Source of the DNA: JANWHF01 sp036276235
GTDB taxonomy: Bacteria > Planctomycetota > Phycisphaerae > Tepidisphaerales > Tepidisphaeraceae
Assembly: GCA_036276235.1 (NCBI GenBank)
Contig: DATBDZ010000191.1
Coordinates: 1 to 8,714 of the forward strand
DNA: 8,714 bases
Direction of reading: 5' to 3'
This document shows positions 1 to 5,902 of the stretch, piece after piece. Both the position numbers and the translations under genes were made by a program. Below the pieces are notes generated by a model. It was not told the origin of the DNA. It did not search any database and was given only the letters and a program-made list of their open reading frames with translations. The number at the start of each line of letters is the position of its first letter. The first letter of the stretch is position 1.

Positions 1-201
1 GAGTCAACGGCACCGGACAGTACGTCATAGCGATTTACGCGCGGCCGCCGAAAATTCTTTTGCCATAAACCCCGTAGCGGCAACAAGATCGGCGACACGA
101 AAGATTTTCGGATTTTTATAACTTTTTCGCCGGCTTCGCGACCACGACAGAGTCACAAGTATTGAACTGACAACTACTTACCGATGGATAAATCGCCAAG
201 G

Positions 202-277
202 GGGGTCATAATTTGTAACTCTTGCGCTGGCGGGCGGTTATGGAACAAAATGCTAACCTTTTGCTCTATAGTAGAGA
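202..277. repeat. Diverged ~77-bp repeat, copy 1
   Basis: This copy starts GGGGTCATAATTTGTAACTC and, after a GC-rich variable middle, ends TTTTGCTCTATAGTAGAG. The same layout recurs at 388-464. The two blocks at its ends are well conserved between copies and the middle is not, which suggests conserved termini around a changing core. In this copy the middle contains GGTTA and TAACC, which could pair. It may be a remnant of a small non-autonomous mobile element. No transposase is nearby. Confidence 0.5.
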
Positions 278-387
278 AGCATGTTTTGGCCGCGGAGGAA
301 AAAAATCTGCAATGTGAAGATTTTTCTTCGGCGAGCCGCCGGACGAGGAGCGTAAGTCGTTGGTAGGCAGTTGCTTATGGCGGAAAT

Positions 388-464
388 GGGGTCATAATTT
401 CTAACTCCCGCCGCGGCAGCGGGTTACAACCGAAAAAGGAAACATTTTGCTATATAGTGGGAGG
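388..464. repeat. Diverged ~77-bp repeat, copy 2
   Basis: This is the second copy of the element at 202-277, in the same orientation. It has GGGGTCATAATTTCTAACTC at its left end, one base different over 20 from copy 1. A GC-rich middle with a CCGCGGCAGCGG tract follows, and it ends in TTTTGCTATATAGTGGGAG. A weaker echo of the right-end core, GCTATATA, occurs at 626-633. What the element is cannot be told from this window alone. Confidence 0.5.
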
Positions 465-467
465 GTG

Positions 468-610
468 AGTTTCGGGGTTCGAGTTTCGACTCGACTGAGC
501 TCGCCGAAGTCAGGTTTCGGGTGGCGTAAGGGGCTCGAGTTTTCCTGCTCTGGCTTTTCTTGAAACCTGAAACCAGTTGGACGGCTCCCGTTCGACAGGC
601 TCACCGCAGG
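468..610. repeat. GGTTTC-type degenerate repeat region
   Basis: The segment holds several versions of a GGTTTCGGG / GGGTTCGAG / GAAACCTGAAACC theme. An inverted pair, TCAGGTTTC (510-518) and GAAACCTGA (562-570), could form a hairpin with a 43-nt loop. Two related direct copies flank it: TCGACTGAGCTCGCCG (491-506) and TTCGACAGGCTCACCG (591-606). A similar GGGTTC theme recurs at 8671-8693 near the other end of the window. Confidence 0.45.
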
Positions 611-678
611 CTGGCTCCTTCTAACGCTATATATAATGTATGGTTTTTGTTTATTTCACGCGGACACGCGGAAAATTT

Positions 679-755
679 GCCGCAGAGACCGCCGAGGACG
701 CGGAGACGTGCCCGGACTTCAAACGGGTCTCTGCGCTCTTGGCGCTCTCAGCGGC
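679..755. repeat. Hairpin repeat, CGCAGAGAC family
   Basis: The left arm 679-707 and right arm 727-755 are 29 nt each and pair at 23 of 29 positions, with a 19-nt loop. The arm is built from loosely repeated units such as CGCAGAGAC, CGCCGAGGA and CGCGGAGAC, with a period of about 9-10 nt. No T-run follows either side, so it is not a typical intrinsic terminator. Confidence 0.7.
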
Positions 756-825
756 TTAATCCTCTCCAAGTTTCGACAATGTGTTGCGCCAAATGTTGAA
801 GAATGATGCGCGAGGAAGAAGGATT

Positions 826-899
826 AACCGCAGATAAACGCGGATGAACGCAGATCAATGCAGGAGTGGGTATTGAATGATCTGCGTTCATCTGCGGTT
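826..899. repeat. Hairpin repeat, GCAGATGAAC family (10-bp period)
   Basis: The left arm (826-857) consists of 10-bp units GCAGATAAAC, GCGGATGAAC and GCAGATCAAT. The right arm (878-899) is the reverse complement of the left arm with one 10-bp unit missing: AACCGCAGAT at 826-835 and GATGAACGCAGATCA at 843-857 both pair exactly with it. The unequal unit number between the arms suggests slippage or unit loss after the hairpin formed. Confidence 0.8.
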
Positions 900-923
900 G
901 ATATCTCTTTCTGCAGGCTCCCA

Positions 924-1155
924 CTCTGCGCCTCTGCGCCTCTGCGTGAGACAATGTTCCTCTCTTCGCGTGAGCTCGCGGCGACGCGCCTGTTAAAACA
1001 GGAAGAGTGTCGCACGATTCGCACACGATATGATGTCGCGTAAGGCCATGACAACAATCCTCTTGCGACTGTAATGGTCGTCTGCGGGAACGCGACAAAT
1101 GCGACACTTTCGCGAAGGAACACAGAGTCTCACGCAGAGGCGCAAAGGCGCAGAG
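924..1155. repeat. Large inverted repeat, CGCAGAGG family (8-bp period)
   Basis: The outer arms 924-952 and 1127-1155 pair at 28 of 29 positions and are 174 nt apart. Each is a tandem run of an 8-bp unit (CCTCTGCG on one side, CGCAGAGG with a CGCAAAGG variant on the other) capped by GTGAGAC or its complement. The complementarity continues imperfectly inward through TTCCT and TTCGCG on the left side. Further inside are GTGTCGCA (1007-1014) with TGCGACAC (1100-1107), and a local hairpin CCTGTT-AA-AACAGG (989-1002). No gene is recognisable inside. Confidence 0.75.
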
Positions 1156-1357
1156 GTCGGAATGAGAACTAGTCTTTGCCCTTCGTCGTTATCTGTTCCC
1201 GCGACGGAAAGCTCGACGCGACGCGTGATGAAACATGCAACAGGAGTCGATGAAACCAAATGATTTAAAATTTGATTCAGAATGATTCATCGGCCGCGTC
1301 GGCACCGGTCCGAAGAGGTGTCACGCGAAGAAACGAAGCGGCGAAGAATAGGAGTAT

Positions 1358-1425
1358 CTCACGCAAAGGCGATAAGGCGCAAAGTTTCAGCCGATCTTCT
1401 TTGCGCCTCTGCGCCTCTGCGTGAG
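1358..1425. repeat. Hairpin repeat, CGCAGAGG family, compact copy
   Basis: The left arm 1358-1384 and right arm 1399-1425 (27 nt each, 14-nt loop) carry the same cap and 8-bp unit as the inverted repeat at 924-1155. The left arm has drifted (CGCAAAGGCGATAAGG) and the right arm is close to the unit consensus (CCTCTGCG). A GGCTCCTGGCTTCT degenerate tract follows at about 1436-1450. Confidence 0.75.
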
Positions 1426-1543
1426 CTTCATCTTCTGGCTCCTGGCTTCTTCTTTCCCCCATGCAACGTGCGATCGTGGTGCATGCAACGGATTGGTGCG
1501 AAATCTGATGCAAAACATTACATGGCGGGTCGGCCGCATGCTT

Positions 1544-1642
1544 TGCGCCAAGGAGCCAAGACGCCATGACGCCAAGAAGACAAAGATGACGTCACCCTGC
1601 CTTTGTATTCTTCGCATCTTGGCGTCTTGGCTACTTGGCGCA
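1544..1642. repeat. Long hairpin repeat, CTTGGCGT family
   Basis: Arms 1544-1585 and 1601-1642 are 42 nt each and pair at 37 of 42 positions around a 15-nt loop. It is the longest near-perfect stem in the window. The right arm shows an 8-bp period (ATCTTGGC, GTCTTGGC, TACTTGGC). The outer ends TGCGCCAAG and CTTGGCGCA pair exactly. No T-run follows on either strand. Confidence 0.85.
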
Positions 1643-1727
1643 ATCAATTGTGGGGATGATCAATCGCGCATCATGGGGCGCCACTAATTGGCGTATTTTC
1701 GGGGGCGCCGTAACGCGCCTCTGGGAG

Positions 1728-1899
1728 CCGCTGAGAGCAGTCAGCGGCAGCAATCTGACATCGGTGACGGATGTCGACTTGCGGCGATTTCTGGCTGCCG
1801 CGCGACTGCTCGAAGATCGCGCCATAAGTCGCGCGGAGTCGCGCTCGACCCCGCTGGCAGCCCGGAAAAGCGGGTCGAGCGAATCGGCAGTCGCGCGGC
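1728..1899. repeat. Cluster of nested GC-rich palindromes
   Basis: Outer arms GCCGCGCGACTGC (1797-1809) and GCAGTCGCGCGGC (1887-1899) pair perfectly over 13 nt. Inside them CGCTCGACCCCGCT (1842-1855) pairs with AGCGGGTCGAGCG (1869-1881) with one bulge. Just upstream are two small hairpins, CCGCTGA/TCAGCGG (1728-1747) and GACATC/GATGTC (1757-1775). The group ends about 100 nt before the ECF sigma factor start. Confidence 0.6.
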
Positions 1900-2002
1900 G
1901 CGGACGGCTCCTGAATTGACGTAAGTCATCCTCAATCCACAAAATCCAGCCTCGCCCGCAGATTCTCCGAAAAACCCGGTTGCCGTGTCGTCCTCTTATT
2001 GA

Positions 2003-2503
2003 ATGCCCATGGCGGACCTAGATCTGATCACGCGGAACGTATTGGCGCGGAGCGGCGCGCTGGTGCTTTATGCACGCCAATGGCTCGACGCGGCGGCGGC
2101 GGAAGATGTCGTGCAGGAGGCGTTGACGGCGCTGCTCGCCTTGCGGGCGGCGCCGGATGATCCGGTGGCATGGATGTGCCGCGCCGTTCGCAATGCGGCG
2201 ATCGATTCCGCCCGCTCTTCCTCGCGGCGGCGCCGTCGCGAGGAAGTGGTCGCCGCGGAGCGGCGGGAGATGTTTGAGAGCCGACCGGATTCGCTGATCG
2301 ATGCCAGGACCGCCGCCGAGGTTTTGGAGCGATTGCCCGCCGATCTGCGCGAGATCGTCGTGCTGCGGATCTGGGCCGGCATGACGCTGTCGCAGATCGC
2401 GGCGATCTGCGGCGTGGGCATCACCACCGTTCACGATCGTTACGAATCAGCCCTGCGGCAAATGCGTGCCGCACTGGAGAAGCCATGCAACAAGAACCCA
2501 TGA
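2003..2503 (+). CDS. ECF-type RNA polymerase sigma factor
   Basis: This is a 166-residue sigma-70 family protein of the extracytoplasmic-function type, expected to direct RNA polymerase to a small set of promoters. A region 2 segment covers about residues 18-85, with the acidic AEDVVQEAL block at 33-41, VAWMCRAVRNAAID at 55-68 and a very basic SRRRRREE linker. Region 4 covers about 105-160, with the HTH TLSQIAAICGVGITTVHDRYESAL at 128-151. Regions 1.1 and 3 are absent, and the length is typical for ECF factors. ATG codons lie at 2003 and 2009; neither has a clear Shine-Dalgarno, so the start is uncertain by two residues. TTGACG (1916-1921) and CAAAAT (1940-1945) could be a weak promoter. The next gene begins inside its last codons, suggesting co-expression. 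Its specific ECF group and target regulon cannot be told. Confidence 0.9.
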   Translation: MPMADLDLITRNVLARSGALVLYARQWLDAAAAEDVVQEALTALLALRAAPDDPVAWMCRAVRNAAIDSARSSSRRRRREEVVAAERREMFESRPDSLIDARTAAEVLERLPADLREIVVLRIWAGMTLSQIAAICGVGITTVHDRYESALRQMRAALEKPCNKNP

Positions 2504-2871
2504 ATCCTGCCGACCGTGAACTGGAAATGGCGCTCCAATCCGTCGCGCCATCGACGGCACGCATCGACGCCGTCGCAGCGGCGTTTGCCGCGGGAAGGCA
2601 ATCGGGCCGCAGGCAAACGCGATTGTGGCAAGGCGCGGCATCCGTCGCTTTGCTCCTTGCAGTTGGAAGTTGGATGCTTCCGGCAAAGCCGGCGATTCAG
2701 CCGCCGGGTGGAATCGTCGCGCAAAGTGTGATCGTGAAAAATGAAACGCGTCCATTGCCGACGCAGAGTTTGTTGATCCTCGAGGACGCGATGCGCCGCA
2801 ATGGATTGGACGGCCTGACCTCGCCGAATCTTCCGGACGTGCGAAACGTCAACCCAGCGGACAATCTGTAA
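2485..2871 (+). CDS. Small single-pass membrane protein, possible sigma-factor partner
   Basis: This 128-residue protein begins 19 nt before the end of the ECF sigma gene. A GGAG Shine-Dalgarno (2476-2479) supports ATG 2485. A second ATG at 2500 would give a classic 4-base ATGA overlap with the sigma stop. The first ~46 residues are charged and presumably cytoplasmic, followed by one hydrophobic helix (about 50-65, GAASVALLLAVGSWML) and a polar C-terminal region of about 60 residues. The position after an ECF sigma and the topology match a membrane-bound anti-sigma or sigma regulator. However, the N-terminal part is short and lacks the HxxxCxxC zinc motif of ZAS-type anti-sigma factors. The anti-sigma role is therefore inferred from context only. 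Confidence 0.75.
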   Translation: MQQEPMNPADRELEMALQSVAPSTARIDAVAAAFAAGRQSGRRQTRLWQGAASVALLLAVGSWMLPAKPAIQPPGGIVAQSVIVKNETRPLPTQSLLILEDAMRRNGLDGLTSPNLPDVRNVNPADNL

Positions 2872-2910
2872 GCATTCCGTAGGGTCCGCGAGGGACTTTA
2901 GAGCCTTCCC

Positions 2911-3020
2911 GTGGCACGGGTTTTTAACCCGTGCGTGCGATGCACGGACAAGCAAGCCCGCGGAAGGCAACGATTTCTATTGTTCCTGCGCCGCTTGCAC
3001 GGGTTGAAAACCCGTGCCAC
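2911..3020. repeat. Nested palindrome, CACGGGTT family
   Basis: Left arm 2911-2934 and right arm 2997-3020 are 24 nt each and complementary at 23 of 24 positions. Each arm is also a small hairpin on its own (GCACGGGTT / AACCCGTGC, with 3-nt loops). The element can therefore form two short hairpins or one long one with a 62-nt loop. It fills most of the gap between the membrane protein gene and the secreted protein gene and ends 77 nt before the next start. On RNA it could act as a processing, stability or attenuation element. There is no T-run to make it a standard terminator. Confidence 0.85.
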
Positions 3021-3097
3021 AAGAAAAGTTATCAAGCTCCCAGCCGGAGCCTGCGGAAACTTCAAAGACGCTCTACCCCATTTCAAAAAGGTAACCC

Positions 3098-4498
3098 ATG
3101 AAACGATTGATCATCATGACGATGCTGTCACTTGCGAACTCCCTTCCGGCACTCGCGCAAACGACGCAGCCGGACAGTCGCAAGTTTGAGCTGACGGCAA
3201 CCGCCCCGCCGATACCGGCGCTCAAAAACCAATTGCTCTTCAACTACTCACAGCGGACGCCCGGGAACGCGGCGATGCCTTATGCCGACGCGATCCTGCT
3301 TATGGGGGCCGACACGACCGAGAAGGCCGATCGCGCGCTGGCGGCTTTTGATTCCGGCGATTTCAAAACCTTCGACTCAATTGCTGACGCGATGACGCTC
3401 GAACCGTTCTTTGATGAGCTGGAGGTCGCCGGGCGCATGGACGATTGCGACTGGCTCTCCCCGCTGCGCGAGCGCGGCGTGCGCACCCTGCTCCCGCACC
3501 TTGCCCCACTCGCCCAGGGCACGAGCAAGGCGATCAAAGTCCGGGCGCTGCGACAGCTTCGCCAGGGAAAAATCGCCGACGCGCTGGCGACATTGCGGCT
3601 TGGATATGAGGTTTCCGACAAGGTCGGCCGCGAGCATGTGATGGTCGCCAGCCTCGTGTCGCTCGCGATCATGATGCGCATGAACGATGCCCTCGCGCAC
3701 ACGATGAGCGACGCGAAGTCGCCAAATCTGTACTGGGCGCTGGCGGAGTTCCCCAGCCGCCAGCAGGTGCTGCGAAGTGCCTGGGATTACGAAGCGTGGT
3801 GGCTCTACCTGGATATCCCTGAGCTGAAAAAAGTCCGTGCCGGCGAAGAGCTCACCGCCGACCAATGGCGGCACATCCTGATCGATGACATGGCCCCGTT
3901 CTACATTCTCACCGAAGAATACAAGCCGACCGGCCAGCGCCCGCATCCGGATCCGATCAAGGACGCCAGCCAGCAAGTTCGCCAGCAGGCGGCCGCGCAA
4001 TACGCGACAGCACACGGCATGACCGCCGACCAGGTGTCGCACGTCGATCCTGCAATCGTGCTGGGCAACTTCTACTTCCAGCAATATCAGATCGAAGCCG
4101 ACGACATCGCCAAGTGGCGAGGAATGTCATACCCGCAGCTACTGTTCATTCGTACGCGTTTGAATGCCGACCTGGCTCGGTTGAAGCGAGAGCAGCCGAG
4201 CAATCCGTTCCTGGAGATCGTCGGGGATCTCGGCCACGCAATTGAAGTCTTCGCCCGCGACGACCGCCAACTGGCGGCACTGACCGCCGTCGAGGCGATC
4301 CGCTCCTACGCCGCCGCCCATCAAGGGGCGCTGCCGCAGCGACTGGAAGACATCACCGAGACGCCGGTGCCGTTCAATCCGGTGACAGGAAAAATGTTCG
4401 AGTATCGTCTCGAAAACAATGCGGCGACGATCGCGGATAATCGAACGGAGGAAGATCGAATCGGCAAGTTGAGCTATACGATTTCGATTCGCAAGTGA
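3098..4498 (+). CDS. Secreted protein of unknown function
   Basis: This 466-residue protein has an AAGG Shine-Dalgarno six bases before ATG 3098. The N-terminus is a clear Sec signal peptide (MKRLIIMTMLSLANSLPALA) with likely cleavage after the ALA at about residue 20, leaving a mature start QTTQPD. No further membrane helix is visible, so it is probably periplasmic or exported. The body is rich in alpha-helical, Ala/Leu/Arg segments. The C-terminal part carries a segment, about residues 392-436, reading LAALTAVEAIRSYAAAHQG, then LP and PFNPVTGKMFEY. From memory this resembles C-terminal segments common in planctomycete hypothetical proteins. I recognise no enzyme motif. It lies downstream of the ECF pair in the same direction and may belong to that regulon, but a palindrome-bearing gap of 226 nt separates them. 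Confidence 0.85.
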   Translation: MKRLIIMTMLSLANSLPALAQTTQPDSRKFELTATAPPIPALKNQLLFNYSQRTPGNAAMPYADAILLMGADTTEKADRALAAFDSGDFKTFDSIADAMTLEPFFDELEVAGRMDDCDWLSPLRERGVRTLLPHLAPLAQGTSKAIKVRALRQLRQGKIADALATLRLGYEVSDKVGREHVMVASLVSLAIMMRMNDALAHTMSDAKSPNLYWALAEFPSRQQVLRSAWDYEAWWLYLDIPELKKVRAGEELTADQWRHILIDDMAPFYILTEEYKPTGQRPHPDPIKDASQQVRQQAAAQYATAHGMTADQVSHVDPAIVLGNFYFQQYQIEADDIAKWRGMSYPQLLFIRTRLNADLARLKREQPSNPFLEIVGDLGHAIEVFARDDRQLAALTAVEAIRSYAAAHQGALPQRLEDITETPVPFNPVTGKMFEYRLENNAATIADNRTEEDRIGKLSYTISIRK

Positions 4499-4527
4499 TG
4501 TTGCGACCGGCCCTGAATCCTGACGGC

Positions 4528-4566
4528 AAAGCCCTTCGATGATGAGTCGAAGGGCTTTTGCTTTAG
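4528..4566 (+). terminator. Intrinsic terminator between convergent genes
   Basis: A 12-bp perfect stem, AAAGCCCTTCGA (4528-4539) and TCGAAGGGCTTT (4547-4558), closes a 7-nt loop and is followed by TGCTTT. It lies 29 nt after the stop of the secreted-protein gene. The stop of the minus-strand nucleotidyltransferase gene (4563-4565) falls inside its downstream flank. The stem is symmetric, so it may also stop transcription coming from the minus strand. Confidence 0.85.
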
Positions 4567-5063
4567 CGCGACCTCTTTCCTGGCTTTTTCTTTTTTGCCT
4601 TGCGGGACTTGATTTTGCGGAACGCTTCAACGTCAGCCAGATCCTTCAACCTGCCGCTGGCCTGTTTATTTACCTGAAGATCGTCGTAGCTGATGATGGG
4701 GACCGGCACCCCATCCATCATGGCGCTGATACGCCGAACATAACACGCTTCGAATTCAACCCCACTAGGGCCGGTCAGAATGTCGACCCGGAATGGCACT
4801 CGGCCAAATTGAATGACCTGACCAAGCTCGCGAAATTGCTCGGGTAAAACGGAGGCCTTTGAAAATCCAAACTTTTGAAGCGCTGTTGAGACACGATCTG
4901 CGTTTTGGACGTCGGTCGAAATCCAGACGTCCAAATCACCAGTGAAGCGTTTGTAACCGTGAAAGTTTACCGCATAGCCGCCAAGCAAAAGGTATCTAAC
5001 CTCTTCGGAGTTGAGTAACAGTAACAATTCTTTGAAGTCTTGGTTGAGGTTTACCTTCGGCAT
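4563..5063 (-). CDS. Nucleotidyltransferase-fold protein, probable toxin-antitoxin-type partner
   Basis: This 166-residue protein has the signature of the DNA-polymerase-beta-like nucleotidyltransferase superfamily. The features are LLLGGYAV (residues 25-32) with the GG motif, DLD (43-45) giving the first two metal-binding aspartates, and FRVDILT (91-97) with D94 as the likely third. All the key residues are present, so catalysis is possible. The C-terminus ends in a strongly basic tail (RKAKKKKPGKRSR). Families of this size (DUF6036/AbiEii-like and MNT-like) are often half of toxin-antitoxin or abortive-infection modules and may add nucleotides to RNA or protein. Which substrate applies here is unknown. 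The start overlaps the 3' end of the preceding small gene by 68 nt, indicating translation from one mRNA. No clear Shine-Dalgarno precedes its ATG, so coupling is likely. Confidence 0.85.
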   Translation of the reverse strand: MPKVNLNQDFKELLLLLNSEEVRYLLLGGYAVNFHGYKRFTGDLDVWISTDVQNADRVSTALQKFGFSKASVLPEQFRELGQVIQFGRVPFRVDILTGPSGVEFEACYVRRISAMMDGVPVPIISYDDLQVNKQASGRLKDLADVEAFRKIKSRKAKKKKPGKRSR

Positions 5064-5286
5064 AGCCGTAATTCAGTTGGCGAAGTCGTTCCAGTTCACG
5101 CAGACGCTCATACGGCGTGCGCGACGCCCAGTACTCCAGATCGTGCTGGTCAGCCTCCTCAAAGCTGTTGAATACTTTGACAGCTGATCGGTCCAATCGG
5201 TCGGTCGGTGAGCGCGGTACCGTTCCCCGCGGCGTTGCTTTAGAGCGGCGAGCTTTCGATGCAGCCTTTGAGTTGACTCGCTTCAT
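4996..5286 (-). CDS. Small charged protein paired with the nucleotidyltransferase
   Basis: This 96-residue protein has a basic N-terminal stretch (MKRVNSKAASKARRSK). The likely conserved core is KVFNSFEEADQHDLEYWASRTPYERLRELERLRQLNYGY (about residues 38-76), helical and charged. From memory, similar cores (a FxSFEEAE/D motif, YW, then TPxERLxxLExLR) occur next to nucleotidyltransferases of the type encoded by the next gene, and such pairs are treated as toxin-antitoxin-like modules. Which partner is toxic is not settled by the sequence. The C-terminal 22 codons are read in another frame as the start of the nucleotidyltransferase. ATG 5286 is the only good start upstream of the core. A possible promoter on this strand, TTGACC (5323-5318) and AATGAT (5300-5295), would leave almost no leader. 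Confidence 0.75.
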   Translation of the reverse strand: MKRVNSKAASKARRSKATPRGTVPRSPTDRLDRSAVKVFNSFEEADQHDLEYWASRTPYERLRELERLRQLNYGYAEGKPQPRLQRIVTVTQLRRG

Positions 5287-5399
5287 ATCGCTCGATCATT
5301 TTACAGTACAAAGGGCCGGTCAACAATTACGACTCAATGACCCGATCGCTGGCCTTTCGCGCGGCAATTGCTATTCTTCGAGCTTCATATTTCAACAAG

Positions 5400-5804
5400 A
5401 TGAGATACCTGCTTCCAACCGCTCTGATCGCATTCTCGATATCGACCTTGCTAGGCTGCACGCCCAAGCCTCCGCCGGATCTATTGGCGCAGCAATGGCT
5501 CTCGGAGGTGACTGATCTTCAGCCCGGCATGCAGGCGACCCAGGCCAAGGCGCTGCTCGTCTCGCGCGGCTACAACTTCGAGGCGCCCCCGCCGCCGCCG
5601 TCGGCGAATACGACGCAATGGAATTCGTATCACTTTGCGAGCACGAAATATCCGGAGCGCGTGCTGGTGCTCAGGTGCCAGGCCTGCCGCGAGCATGAGC
5701 GGACGGATACCGGCACCTCCGATTTGGATGGCTGGTATTGCCTGCGCGATTGGTATGTCGAGAACGAACAAACGGGAATTTTGACGCGAAAACTGCGGGA
5801 ATAA
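5400..5804 (+). CDS. Small predicted lipoprotein of unknown function
   Basis: Starting at ATG 5400, this 134-residue protein begins with a lipoprotein signal: MRYLLPTALIAFSISTLLGC with the lipobox LLGC and the lipidated cysteine at residue 20. The frame is open back to ATG 5337, but that start would add 21 residues in front of the signal sequence and is less likely. The mature part begins with a proline-rich linker (TPKPPP). It then has LQPGMQATQAKALLVSRGY (about 40-58), a second proline run (62-67), and three cysteines: RCQAC at 92-96 and C114. The three cysteines could bind a metal or form a disulfide. I do not recognise the family. The gene is divergent from the toxin-antitoxin-like pair and lies 134 nt before the large sigma factor. 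Confidence 0.75.
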   Translation: MRYLLPTALIAFSISTLLGCTPKPPPDLLAQQWLSEVTDLQPGMQATQAKALLVSRGYNFEAPPPPPSANTTQWNSYHFASTKYPERVLVLRCQACREHERTDTGTSDLDGWYCLRDWYVENEQTGILTRKLRE

Positions 5805-5807
5805 GCG

Positions 5808-5844
5808 ACCGCAACGGCCCGGATTGGGCGCGGCGGCGGTTTTT
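5808..5844 (+). terminator. Possible intrinsic terminator
   Basis: Shortly after the lipoprotein stop, ACCGC (5808-5812) can pair with GCGGT (5836-5840), and GCCC with GGGC in between, through internal loops. A run of five T (5840-5844) follows. The stem is broken, so this is a moderate candidate only. Confidence 0.4.
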
Positions 5845-5902
5845 CGAGCTTCCTCAGCCCGAAGTTACCGCCCAACCCGCTGCCGTGCCGACATTAATCT
5901 TC

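Larger units (their letters stand above)
1..2002. other. Gene-poor, repeat-rich stretch
   Basis: I see no convincing protein gene in this 2-kb stretch. The open frames that exist are short, overlap on both strands, and spell out the repeats: runs such as HAEAQRRR and NADERR-like peptides come from the CGCAGAGG-type and GCAGATGAAC-type hairpin arms. The content is mostly palindromic repeats, listed separately, embedded in mixed-composition DNA. An AT-rich patch near 620-655 contains a perfect TATAAT (632-637) with no good -35 box upstream. At the left edge, frame 3 stays open from base 3 to a TAA at 66-68 and could be the tail of an upstream gene (ending PPKILLP). Frame 2 is also open through about base 121, so this tail is not secure. 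Confidence 0.75.

Noticed and set aside
3..68. C-terminal tail of a gene entering from the left edge
   Set aside because: Only 21 codons are visible, and another frame is also open across them, so it is mentioned in the gap description but not called.
748..1259. Several overlapping minus-strand reading frames of 88-119 codons
   Set aside because: They translate the palindromic repeats (HAEAQRR-like and CVHPRLSAVN-like peptides), overlap each other in different frames, and show no domain or start signal.
924..1425. CRISPR array
   Set aside because: The repeated arms are inverted and unevenly spaced, the units are 8 bp and contiguous, and there are no regular spacers or cas genes.
1277..1942. 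Reading frames on both strands of up to 103 codons
   Set aside because: They run through the CGCAGAGG and CTTGGCGT hairpins and the GC-rich palindromes, appear in several frames at once, and resemble no protein.
3377..4084. 235-codon minus-strand frame
   Set aside because: It is antisense to the secreted-protein gene, which has a signal peptide and a Shine-Dalgarno. The frame is a by-product of high GC third positions.
4139..4630. 163-codon minus-strand frame across the terminator
   Set aside because: It crosses the strong hairpin terminator and both convergent gene ends, and has no family resemblance.
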